From Cobetia marina (GTDB lineage: Bacteria; Pseudomonadota; Gammaproteobacteria; Pseudomonadales; Halomonadaceae): a stretch of 64,000 bases of DNA. The position numbers and the translations under genes are program-made. Shown here piece after piece: positions 17,483 through 25,751 of this stretch (position 1 is the first letter of the stretch; each line of letters opens with the position of its first letter). The stretch spans positions 1,426,001 through 1,490,000 of the forward strand of contig NZ_CP017114.1 in the NCBI RefSeq assembly GCF_001720485.1. Reading direction: 5' to 3'. The notes beneath the pieces were generated by a model, which saw only the letters and a list, made by a program, of their open reading frames with translations, searched no databases and had not been told where the DNA came from.

Positions 17483-18616
17483 ATGACAGAGGTTATGAAG
17501 AGATCGACCAGATCGACGCTGCGGGGAGTTTCCCTGGCGATAATGCTGGCCGCCTTGGGAGGCTGTGCCTTCGCCCCTGGCGGCCATATGGACTATGAGG
17601 TCGAGACGGCGCCGCTGTCGGACCATGTCACGGTCAGCCCGATCACGCCGGCCTTGATCAGCAGTTATCGCGCACTCCCGGCTCAGACAGCCCCGGCCGA
17701 TGACGCTCTGGTGGATGACATCAAGCGCTACGTCTACCGCGTGGGTGGCGGTGACATCCTGGCCATCAATCTGAGCACGCCGCTGGATCTGGCCCAGGAG
17801 ACGGGTGTTCAGCGCCAGACGGTGGAAGCGCTGACCTACATCGTGCAGCCGGATGGCACGCTGTATTACCCCTACGTCGGGCGCATCAACGTCAAGGACA
17901 TGACCGTGGATGAGGTGCGCGCCTCGCTGGTGCGTGGCCTGTCACGCTTCATCACCGACCCGCAGGTCAACGTCTCCGTCGCCCAGTTCCGCTCGCAGCG
18001 CGTCTATCTGAGCGGCGCGGTCCGTGAGCCGGGCTTCGTGCCGGTCACCGATGTGCCCCTGACCCTGATCGATGCCATCAGTGCCAGTGGTGGCGTCACC
18101 GAACTCGCCAATACCCACGACATCACCCTGACCCGCGACGGCCACCAGGAGCACCTGAGCCTCTATCAGCTGCTACAGCAGGGCAACATGCGTGAGAACC
18201 GCCTGCTGCACGATGGCGACGTCATCAACATCCCGGTGGCGACCGACCAGAACGTCTTCGTGCTGGGGCAGGTCCTCAAGCCCGGCAACATGCCGGTGGG
18301 CAACGAGCGTCTGAGTCTGACCGATGCCCTGTCACGCGCCGGTGGCGTGGATGAGGACCGTGCCGACCCCTCCGGTGTCTTCGTGGTCCGGGAGAACGGC
18401 CCGGACGCTGACAAGCTCGCCACCGTCTATGTGCTCGATATCTCCGATGCCACCTCGCTGATGCTGGGGGCACGCTTCCCGCTGCAGCCCAGGGATGTGG
18501 TCTATGTCACCGCGGCGCCGGTCAGCCGTTGGAACCGCGTGCTGAGTCAGTTGCTGCCGTCGGTCACCAGTACCGGGGCCTTCGTCTCGGTCATCGACGA
18601 CATCGAGGGAGATTGA
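17483..18616 (+). CDS. wza: Wza-like polysaccharide export outer-membrane lipoprotein
   Basis: Outer-membrane export channel for polysaccharide. The 377-residue precursor has a lipoprotein signal: basic start, hydrophobic SLAIMLAALGGC, lipidation Cys28. YVYRVGGGDILAINL begins the polysaccharide export domain near residue 82. SLRB/DUF-type repeats follow at about residues 170-220 (VYLSGAVREPGFVPVTDVPLTLIDAISASGGV) and 255-290 (VFVLGQVLKPGNMPVG). The C-terminus VSRWNRVLSQLLPSV is the amphipathic helix that lines the Wza pore. An internal ATG four codons in is an alternative start. It is the first gene after the ops site and is followed after five bases by wzc. Confidence 0.93.
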   Translation: MTEVMKRSTRSTLRGVSLAIMLAALGGCAFAPGGHMDYEVETAPLSDHVTVSPITPALISSYRALPAQTAPADDALVDDIKRYVYRVGGGDILAINLSTPLDLAQETGVQRQTVEALTYIVQPDGTLYYPYVGRINVKDMTVDEVRASLVRGLSRFITDPQVNVSVAQFRSQRVYLSGAVREPGFVPVTDVPLTLIDAISASGGVTELANTHDITLTRDGHQEHLSLYQLLQQGNMRENRLLHDGDVINIPVATDQNVFVLGQVLKPGNMPVGNERLSLTDALSRAGGVDEDRADPSGVFVVRENGPDADKLATVYVLDISDATSLMLGARFPLQPRDVVYVTAAPVSRWNRVLSQLLPSVTSTGAFVSVIDDIEGD

Positions 18617-18621
18617 GGTCC

Positions 18622-20841
18622 ATGAATCAGTTCACTTCTCCCATGCCGCCATCTTCCGGTGACGCTGGCCGGGACGCGACGCGTCGCCTGGACTTCAGCA
18701 CCCTGCTGGCACTGCTCTGGCATCGTCGCTGGTGGTTGATCGCCAGCACCGTGCTGCTGACGTTGATCGGCATCTATGTGGTCGGCAGCCAGCAGCGCAT
18801 CTATCTGGCTGACTCGCTGATCCAGATCGAAGACAAGGGCGGCAGCGCCAGCCTGCTGGGCACGCTGACGGGTCAGTCCGGAGGCCCCGAGGAGGGCAGT
18901 ACCAGTGACGAGCTGGAGATCCTGGCCTCGCGGCTGGTGCTCGGGCAGGCCGTGGCGCGTGAGCGTCTCAACATCGTCGTCACACCGGTGCGCTACCCCG
19001 TCATCGGCGACTGGCTGTCCCATCGCGGAATGCGTCTGCCGGAGAGTCTCGGCGGCAATGAATATGCCTGGGGGGATGACGTCCTGAAGGTCACCACGCT
19101 GGAGCTTGGCGGCCAGTGGCAGGGACAGACGCTGACCTTGGAAGTGGTCGATGAGCAGCACTATCGCCTGCTGGACGCCGAGGGCAACCTGCTGATGCAT
19201 GGCACGGTGGGCGAGAATGCGCTGTCCGGTGACATCAAGGTCTTCGTCCAGCGCATGGAGGCCAGCCCCGGGGCGCGCTTCGCGCTGACCAGCATCTCGG
19301 ACCTCAGTGCCATCAACTCCATCAAGTCGCGTTTCACCGCCGAGCGCAACGGCAGCGATACCGGCGTGGTGACCCTGAGTCTGTCCGGCAGCGACCAGCA
19401 GGCCATCGTCAGCACCCTGGACACCATCACCGACGTCTTCCTGCAGCAGAACATCGAGCGCGAATCCGCCGAGGCCGACAATCAGCTGGGCTTTTTGGGT
19501 GACCAGATCCCGACGCTGCGCGGCCAGCTCGATGAGGCGGAATCCGCCCTCAACGACTATCGCCGCCGCCGCGATTCCGTGGACCTGACCGCCGAGAGCC
19601 AGCAGGTGATGGAGAACCTGGTGGGGCTGGACAACCAGCTGACCGAGATCAAGCTGCGACTGGCGGAGCTGTCGCGTGCCTACACCCATGAGCACCCGGC
19701 CTATCGGGCACTGGTGGCGCGTCGTGACTCCCTCAATCAGGAAAAGGCGCGGGTCCAGAAGCAGGCGGAACAGCTGCCGGCGGCGCAGCGCGAAGCGCTC
19801 AATCTGAACCGCAACGTCAATGTCAGCCAGGAAATCTACGTCGCGCTGCTCAACAAGCGCGAAGAAGTGCGCCTCAAGAAGGCCGGTACGGTCGGCAACG
19901 TGCGGATTCTGGATCCCGCCGTCCTGCAGCCTGGCCCCATCTCGCCGAGAACCTCGCTGATGATGGTGGTCTTCGCGATGGCCGGTTTCCTGCTGGGCGT
20001 GCTGGGCATCCTGCTGCGGCATTCCATGCGCAAGGGCATCGACAGCGCCGAACAGATCGAGTCCCTGGACCTGCCGGTCTACGCCACCATCCCGCTCTCG
20101 CCGCTGCAGCAGGGCATGATGCGTCGCGTGCGCCTCAAGGGCGAGAAGTCCGGGCGCGAGATCTATCAGGGCGTGCTGGCGACCTCGCAGCCTTCCGACA
20201 TCAGCATCGAGGCGCTGCGCAGCCTGCGCACCAGCCTGCACTTCGCGCTGCTGGACAATCAGCGCAAGTCGGTGATGTTCACCGGCCCGAGTCCGGGCAT
20301 CGGCAAGAGCTTCGTGAGCCTCAACCTGGCCGCGGTGAGCGCCGAGGCCGGCCAGCGCGTGCTGCTGATCGATGCCGACATGCGGCGCGGACATCTTCAC
20401 CACGCCTTCCAGCGCACCTCCGAGCAGGGCGGCCTCTCGGATGTCCTCAGCGGCGCAAGTCCTCTGGAAGAGGTCATCTATCACACGCGCATCGACAACC
20501 TGGACTTCCTGGGCCGTGGGGTGGCACCACCGAATCCGTCCGAGCTCCTGATGCAGGAAAACTTTGCCCAGTTGCTGGAGCAGCTGGGAGAGCGCTATGA
20601 CCTGATCATCATCGATACCCCGCCGGTACTCGCCGTCACCGAGGCGCTGATCATCGGGCGCCATGTCGGCGCGAGCCTGATGGTGGCGCGTTTCGGCATG
20701 AACCAGGTGCGTGAGCTGGAACATGCTCGCAAGAAGCTCGAGAACAACGGCATCCACGTCAAGGGCGCGATCTTGAATGCCATCGAGCAGCAGGCCGGGG
20801 ATAAGCAGCACTACGGGTATTACAACTACAGCTATACCTGA
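18622..20841 (+). CDS. wzc: Wzc-like polysaccharide co-polymerase / BY-kinase
   Basis: Inner-membrane tyrosine autokinase that controls polymer length and partners Wza. The 739 residues contain an N-terminal Wzz domain with its first membrane helix near residues 36-56 (WWLIASTVLLTLIGIYVV), coiled-coil periplasmic region around 290-430, a second helix near 453-475 (SLMMVVFAMAGFLLGVLGIL), and a cytoplasmic kinase. Walker A GPSPGIGKS has Lys562; Walker A' LLIDADMRRG has Asp584/586; IIIDTPPVLAVTEA is Walker B. The tail ends with five tyrosines at 731-738 (YGYYNYSYT), the autophosphorylation cluster. The start at 18622 leaves 5 bases after wza. No wzb phosphatase gene lies between them. Confidence 0.95.
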   Translation: MNQFTSPMPPSSGDAGRDATRRLDFSTLLALLWHRRWWLIASTVLLTLIGIYVVGSQQRIYLADSLIQIEDKGGSASLLGTLTGQSGGPEEGSTSDELEILASRLVLGQAVARERLNIVVTPVRYPVIGDWLSHRGMRLPESLGGNEYAWGDDVLKVTTLELGGQWQGQTLTLEVVDEQHYRLLDAEGNLLMHGTVGENALSGDIKVFVQRMEASPGARFALTSISDLSAINSIKSRFTAERNGSDTGVVTLSLSGSDQQAIVSTLDTITDVFLQQNIERESAEADNQLGFLGDQIPTLRGQLDEAESALNDYRRRRDSVDLTAESQQVMENLVGLDNQLTEIKLRLAELSRAYTHEHPAYRALVARRDSLNQEKARVQKQAEQLPAAQREALNLNRNVNVSQEIYVALLNKREEVRLKKAGTVGNVRILDPAVLQPGPISPRTSLMMVVFAMAGFLLGVLGILLRHSMRKGIDSAEQIESLDLPVYATIPLSPLQQGMMRRVRLKGEKSGREIYQGVLATSQPSDISIEALRSLRTSLHFALLDNQRKSVMFTGPSPGIGKSFVSLNLAAVSAEAGQRVLLIDADMRRGHLHHAFQRTSEQGGLSDVLSGASPLEEVIYHTRIDNLDFLGRGVAPPNPSELLMQENFAQLLEQLGERYDLIIIDTPPVLAVTEALIIGRHVGASLMVARFGMNQVRELEHARKKLENNGIHVKGAILNAIEQQAGDKQHYGYYNYSYT

Positions 20842-20895
20842 TGCCGTGTCGCGGCACGGCTCTCATGACGCTTGAATCACGGAGGAGATGGCACG

Positions 20896-22206
20896 ATGAG
20901 CGGTTTACCCTTATCGATGGAGCACCAGCGTCGTTACTCGCATCATTACGAGCGCTTGATCGCCAGCAAACGCCTGCAGCTGGTCTTCGGCATGCTGGTG
21001 GTGGTGATCGCGCCGGCACTCTACCAGGCGGGGCTCAACGAGCTGGTACCCGGTGACCACGGCTGGTGGCTGACCAGCGATGCCCAATGGCACGCCATGA
21101 TCGGCACGGGGGTGGCCTATACGCTGTCCATCACCGCCGTCAATCGCCTGTCGCGCCTGCCGGGGACCCGCTCCTACCTCTACGTGGTACCCACCATCGT
21201 CATCTGCTATCTGATGCTGATGCTGGCGCTGGGGGTCTTCGATCTCGACTACTCTCGTCATCAGGTCGGCCTGTCCTTCCTGCTCGCCGTAAGCCTGTGC
21301 ACGGCCTACTACTACATCGACACCCATGTCCGGCGTATGCGCTTTGCCGTGGTGCCGTTCGGCAAGGCGCCGGCGCTGTGTCAGCGTCGCGAGGTCGAGT
21401 GGCTGACGCTCAAGGGGCCGGACCTCGTGGGCATGCGGCGCATCGATGGCGTGGTGGCAGACCTGCGTGCCGAGATGCCCCGTGAGTGGGAGAGCTTCCT
21501 CGCTGACTGCACCATCCACCGCATTCCCGTCTATCACGCCACCCAGGCCCACGAGATGATCACCGGCCGCGTGCTGCTCGATCACCTCTATGCCAATGAA
21601 TTCGGCTCGCTGATGCCACGTGAGGATTACGAGGTCATCAAGCGCTGGATGGACTTCAGCGTGGCGCTGGTGCTGCTGCCGCTGCTGGCACCGGTGATGT
21701 TGCTGACCGCGCTGGCCATCCGACTGGACAGTCCGGGCCCCGTGGTCTTCCGTCAGCCACGCATGGGCTTTCATTGTCGTCCCTTCACCGTCTACAAGTT
21801 TCGCAGCATGTATGACGGCATGAAGGGGGCCGGCTTCACCCAGGAAGGCAGTGACCCGCGCATCACCCGGGTCGGGCGCTTCATCCGCAAGTGCCGTCTC
21901 GATGAACTCCCGCAGCTGTTCAACGTGCTCAAGGGTGACATGAGCCTGATCGGGCCGCGTCCGGAATCGATGAATCTGGCGGACTGGTATCGCAAGGATG
22001 TGCCGTTCTTCCATTACCGCCATGTGGTACGCCCGGGCATCACCGGCTGGGCGCAGGTCGAGCAGGGCTATGCCGCGGAAGTCGAGGGCATGATCCGCAA
22101 GCTTGAATACGACTTCTTCTACATCAAGCACTTTTCCTTCTGGCTGGATCTGCTGGTGGTGATTCGCACCATCCGGATCGTGATCAGCGGGAACGGGTCG
22201 CGCTAG
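20896..22206 (+). CDS. Undecaprenyl-phosphate sugar-1-phosphate transferase
   Basis: Initiating enzyme of the second locus. The 436-residue product has about four N-terminal membrane segments (residues 25-130), a CoA-binding-like soluble segment, then one more helix (VALVLLPLLAPVMLLTALAI) leading to the catalytic domain: LDSPGPVVFRQPRMG with Asp278-Ser-Pro, YKFRSMYDGMK, RLDELPQLFNVLKGDMSLIGPRPE and RHVVRPGITGWAQVEQGY. The ATG at 20896 follows GGAGGAGAT; an in-frame TTG eight codons earlier is less likely. It is a full-length paralogue of the partial gene at 1-345. PglC/WcaJ/WbaP specificity cannot be separated by eye. Confidence 0.93.
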   Translation: MSGLPLSMEHQRRYSHHYERLIASKRLQLVFGMLVVVIAPALYQAGLNELVPGDHGWWLTSDAQWHAMIGTGVAYTLSITAVNRLSRLPGTRSYLYVVPTIVICYLMLMLALGVFDLDYSRHQVGLSFLLAVSLCTAYYYIDTHVRRMRFAVVPFGKAPALCQRREVEWLTLKGPDLVGMRRIDGVVADLRAEMPREWESFLADCTIHRIPVYHATQAHEMITGRVLLDHLYANEFGSLMPREDYEVIKRWMDFSVALVLLPLLAPVMLLTALAIRLDSPGPVVFRQPRMGFHCRPFTVYKFRSMYDGMKGAGFTQEGSDPRITRVGRFIRKCRLDELPQLFNVLKGDMSLIGPRPESMNLADWYRKDVPFFHYRHVVRPGITGWAQVEQGYAAEVEGMIRKLEYDFFYIKHFSFWLDLLVVIRTIRIVISGNGSR

Positions 22207-22302
22207 CCGACCCTCCTTCTTCCGGTTACCCCTGGCACTCGCGACCTGACAGGGGCCCATGAGCTACCACCCATTGTCTGATGCACGAAAGGAGTCGAGA
22301 TC

Positions 22303-23445
22303 ATGATCACGGTGACGCGCCCCTATTTTCCCGAGCGGAAGAATTTCGATCGTTATGTGGATGCCATCTTCCAGAGCCGCTGGTTGACCAATCATGGCCC
22401 GCTGGAGCAGGAGCTGACCCGGCGCCTGGAGACCTATCTGGGCGTCAAGCATCTGCTGCTGGTCAGCAATGGCACCCTGGCACTGCAGGTGGCCTATCGC
22501 GCGCTGGGGATCAACAACGTGGTCGGGCAGCGCGAACCCGCCGAGGTCATCACGACTCCCTTCACCTTCATCGCCACGGCCAGCAGCCTGAAGTGGGAAG
22601 GGATGCAGCCGGTCTTCGCGGACATCGATCCTGCCACCCTGTGCCTGGACCCCGCACAGGTCGAGGCAGCCATCACGCCGCGTACCCGCGCCATCGTGCC
22701 GGTGCACGTGTTCGGCAACGCCTGTGACGTGGAAGCCATCGATGCGCTGGGGGAAGAGCACGACCTCAAGGTCATCTATGACGGCGCCCATGCCTTCGGC
22801 GCGACCTACCGTGGCAACAGCCTGCTGTCGTACGGGGATGCCAGCACCCTGAGCTTCCATGCCACCAAGCTGTTCCACAGCATCGAGGGCGGCGCGATCA
22901 TCTTCAAGCGCAAGGAAGACCTGGAGCGTGCCCGCAAGATGATCAACTTCGGCATCACTGGCCCCGAGTGCATCGAGGAGCTGGGCATCAATGCCAAGAT
23001 GAACGAGTTCCAGGCCGCCATGGGGCTGTGCGTGCTCGACGAGATCGAGGGCAACCTCGAGAGCCGCGCGCTGGTCTGGCATGCCTATGCCCAGGCGTTT
23101 CAGGGCAACGTGCAGCTTCAGGCACGTCAGCCAGGCGTCAGCCTCAACTACGCCTATTTCCCGATCATTCTGGAAAGCGAAAGTGTCCTGCTGGAGGTGA
23201 TGCAGCGTCTGGAGCGGGAAGGCTACCAGCCGCGGCGCTATTTCTGTCCGTCGCTGGAGTCACTGGCATTTCTGGGGCGACCGGCGGCAGACCTGCAGGA
23301 CGCGGACTTCCAGCAGCCCGAGATCGTGCATTCCAGAGACATCGCCAGCCGTATCCTGTGTCTGCCGTTGTTCTCGGGACTTCAGGTCAGCGAGATTCTC
23401 GCCGCGGTGCGCGTCATCGTCGATCGGCATCAGAAGGCAGCCTGA
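22303..23445 (+). CDS. DegT/DnrJ/EryC1/StrS aminotransferase
   Basis: PLP-dependent sugar aminotransferase of 380 residues, predicted to convert a nucleotide-linked 4-keto (or 3-keto) sugar to the amino sugar using glutamate. Motifs: SNGTLALQVAYRALGI near 50, TTPFTFIATASSLKWEGMQPVFADID near 85, VHVFGNACDVEAIDAL near 133, YDGAHAFGA near 158, and SFHATKLFHSIEGG, in which Lys189 should bind PLP. It is followed three bases later by a WbqC family gene, a pairing seen in clusters making N-acylated 4-amino-4,6-dideoxy sugars. The dehydratase and synthase that would make the keto sugar are not in the window. Confidence 0.92.
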   Translation: MITVTRPYFPERKNFDRYVDAIFQSRWLTNHGPLEQELTRRLETYLGVKHLLLVSNGTLALQVAYRALGINNVVGQREPAEVITTPFTFIATASSLKWEGMQPVFADIDPATLCLDPAQVEAAITPRTRAIVPVHVFGNACDVEAIDALGEEHDLKVIYDGAHAFGATYRGNSLLSYGDASTLSFHATKLFHSIEGGAIIFKRKEDLERARKMINFGITGPECIEELGINAKMNEFQAAMGLCVLDEIEGNLESRALVWHAYAQAFQGNVQLQARQPGVSLNYAYFPIILESESVLLEVMQRLEREGYQPRRYFCPSLESLAFLGRPAADLQDADFQQPEIVHSRDIASRILCLPLFSGLQVSEILAAVRVIVDRHQKAA

Positions 23446-23448
23446 ACG

Positions 23449-24282
23449 ATGAACATCGCGATCATGCAACCCTACCTGTTGCCGCATCTGGGCTACTTCC
23501 AGCTGATGCACGCCTGTGACGAATTCCTCATCTATGACGACGTCGCCTACATTCCGCGTGGCTACATCAACCGCAACAGCGTGCTGCTGGGGGGCAAGGC
23601 CCATCGCTTCACGCTGTCGGTGCCGGATGCCTCACCCAATCGGCGCATCAGCGAGCTGTCGTTCGCGCCGACCCCCCAGTCACTGTTGACCACTCTGCAC
23701 CATGCCTATGCCAAGGCGCCGCATTACGCAGAGGTCATGCCGCTGCTGCAGACGATTCTCATGCATGAGGATCGCCGCATCGGGGCACTGTGCCAGTTCA
23801 GCTTCGAGACGATCTGCCGCTATCTGGGGCTCGAGTGTCGCTTCGCGCTGACCAGCGAGATGGATTACGAGCGCAGCCAGTCGGCGCAGGACCGTCTGAT
23901 TGAACTTTCCCGCCAGCGCGGCGGGCGCGGCTACGTCAACAGTATCGGCGGGCGCAAGCTCTACCGGGGGGAGGCCTTCGAGCAGGCAGGGCTGCGTCTG
24001 TCCTTTCTCTCCAGCCATCCGCGTGATTACCGCCAGGCAGCGCCCGGCGCACGCGAGGGCGAGTTCGTCGGCAGTCTCTCGATCATCGATGTGCTGATGT
24101 GGTGCTCGCCCGCCGACGTCGTCTCGCGGCTGGCGGAGTACACCCTGCTGTCGGGAGATGCACCCTGGGGGCCCGCCGCTGAGGGCATGGATCAGCTCTG
24201 GCAGCCGTCGCTTGCAGAGCCTGCTTCGCGCCCGCGCGCCTCTTCACGAGAAGCAGCCGGAGGCGTCGCCGCGTGTCACTGA
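23449..24282 (+). CDS. WbqC family protein
   Basis: 277-residue member of the WbqC-like family, known from O-antigen clusters. The start MNIAIMQPYLLPHLGYFQLMHACDEF and the following YDDVAYIPRGYINRN are diagnostic. FSFETICRYLGLECRF and VNSIGGRKLY are later conserved parts. The biochemical role of the family is not firmly settled; its steady association with DegT aminotransferases suggests a step in N-acylation of the amino sugar. The final ~40 residues (Ala/Arg/Pro-rich) are beyond the family core and partly overlap the next gene. Confidence 0.88.
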   Translation: MNIAIMQPYLLPHLGYFQLMHACDEFLIYDDVAYIPRGYINRNSVLLGGKAHRFTLSVPDASPNRRISELSFAPTPQSLLTTLHHAYAKAPHYAEVMPLLQTILMHEDRRIGALCQFSFETICRYLGLECRFALTSEMDYERSQSAQDRLIELSRQRGGRGYVNSIGGRKLYRGEAFEQAGLRLSFLSSHPRDYRQAAPGAREGEFVGSLSIIDVLMWCSPADVVSRLAEYTLLSGDAPWGPAAEGMDQLWQPSLAEPASRPRASSREAAGGVAACH

Positions 24283-25751
24283 CCCACAAGACGACCATCG
24301 GCATCCTGTGGAATTTCATGGATCAGCTGTTGCGCCGTGGCATGGCCAGCATCGTCACCTTGCTGCTGGCCCGTCTGCTGCTGCCGGAAGACTTCGGGCT
24401 GCTGGCCATGGTGCTGGTCTTTCTGACCATCGCCTCGGCCATGATGGATTCGGGCCTGCAGCAGGCCATCCTGCGTCTGCCGACTCTCGGCCCGCGTGAT
24501 GCCAGCACCGCCTTCTTCAGCAACATCGGCTTCGGGGTGGTGGCCTATGCGCTGCTGTACTTCAGCGCCCCGTTGATTGCCGATTTCTACGCTGAACCAC
24601 GACTTGTCGTGCTGGTGCGTATCGGCGGGCTGGTGGTGCTGATCAACGCCTTCGAGGTGATCCAGGGCGCGATGCTCAACCGGGCGCTGGATTTTCGCAC
24701 CCGCATGAAGGCCGGCATCCCCGGCAGCGTGATCTCGGGCAGCGTCGCGGTGTTGCTGGGCTGGCTGGGCTTCGGGGTCTGGGCGCTGGTGGGCCAGATG
24801 CTGACGGCGGCCTTCGTGACCACGGCACTGATGTGGTGGTGGGGCAGCTGGCGTCCGCACCTGACCTTCGACATGGACGCCTTCAAGGCCATGTTCAGCT
24901 TCGGCTACAAGATGTTCCTGTCGCGCATGCTGGACGTGGTGTTCGTCAATCTCTACGTGCTGGTGATCGCCAAGCTGTTCGCGGCTTCGGTGGCGGGGCT
25001 GTTCTTCTTTGCGGATCGCCTCAAGGAGCTGGTGCTCAATCAACTGGTCGCCGCGATCCAGAACGTGACCTTCCCGGCCCTGGCCAGCATCCAGCATGAC
25101 CCGGTGCGGCTGAAGGATGCCTATCGACGCATTCTGCAGCTGATGGTCTATCTGCTGTTCCCCGGGGTGCTGCTGATGGCGGCGCTGGCCCGTCCGCTGT
25201 TCGAGGCACTGTTCCCCGACCGCTGGCTGGACGCCGTGCCCTATCTGCAGTTGATGTGCATTGCCGCCGTCATGTATCCGCTCAGTTCGCTCAACCTCAA
25301 TGTGCTCAAGGTCAAGGGGCGCTCGGACCTGTTCCTGGGGCTTGAGGTGATCAAGAAGCTGCTGATCTGCGTGGTGCTGGCGCTCACCTGGCAACACGGC
25401 GTGATCGCGATCCTGATCGGTCAGATCGTGGTGGCGGTGCTGTCCTACATCCCCAATGCGTGGTTCTCGCGAACGCTGATCGATTACAGCATCCGCGAGC
25501 AGTGCGTCGACTTCCTGCCGAGCCTGATGCTGTCATCGGTCATCGCGCTTTGCTGCTGGCTGGCGGTGGAGCATCTGGCGGCATCGCCAGACTGGTCTCC
25601 GTGGGCGGCGCTGCTGGGACTGGGATGTCTCTCCGGCGCAAGTTACCTGTTGCTCTCTTGCCTGCTGCGCTTTCCGGCCTGGCAGTCGGGTGTTGGTCTG
25701 ATACGAGATCGTCTTTCACAACGGAAAGTGGAGAATCTTCATGCTAGCTGA
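24273..25751 (+). CDS. Oligosaccharide flippase (Wzx/MOP family)
   Basis: 492-residue integral membrane protein with ~14 hydrophobic segments, predicted to flip the lipid-linked repeat unit. It starts with KTTIGILWNFMDQLLRRGMASIVTLLLARLLLPEDFGLLAMVLV, typical of the WzxC/TuaB branch (the LLLPEDFGLLAM signature), and has MFSFGYKMFLSRMLDVVFVNLYVLVIAKLF in mid-protein. The start is GTG, overlapping the WbqC gene by 10 bases; its own stop overlaps the next GT2 by 11. It belongs to a different MOP branch from the flippase at 1412-2764, which supports two independent export routes. Confidence 0.9.
   Translation: MSLTHKTTIGILWNFMDQLLRRGMASIVTLLLARLLLPEDFGLLAMVLVFLTIASAMMDSGLQQAILRLPTLGPRDASTAFFSNIGFGVVAYALLYFSAPLIADFYAEPRLVVLVRIGGLVVLINAFEVIQGAMLNRALDFRTRMKAGIPGSVISGSVAVLLGWLGFGVWALVGQMLTAAFVTTALMWWWGSWRPHLTFDMDAFKAMFSFGYKMFLSRMLDVVFVNLYVLVIAKLFAASVAGLFFFADRLKELVLNQLVAAIQNVTFPALASIQHDPVRLKDAYRRILQLMVYLLFPGVLLMAALARPLFEALFPDRWLDAVPYLQLMCIAAVMYPLSSLNLNVLKVKGRSDLFLGLEVIKKLLICVVLALTWQHGVIAILIGQIVVAVLSYIPNAWFSRTLIDYSIREQCVDFLPSLMLSSVIALCCWLAVEHLAASPDWSPWAALLGLGCLSGASYLLLSCLLRFPAWQSGVGLIRDRLSQRKVENLHAS

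Noticed and set aside
18547-20811. 754-codon open frame on the minus strand opposite wzc
   Set aside because: It is antisense to a clear Wzc gene and its translation is Gln/His/Arg-rich with no family motifs. This is the usual shadow of a high-GC gene whose third positions are G/C.
20911-22260. Long minus-strand frame opposite the sugar transferase
   Set aside because: Antisense to an intact gene with diagnostic motifs; the translation is low-complexity His/Gln/Arg. Similar shadows occur opposite glmS (8954-10291) and other genes.
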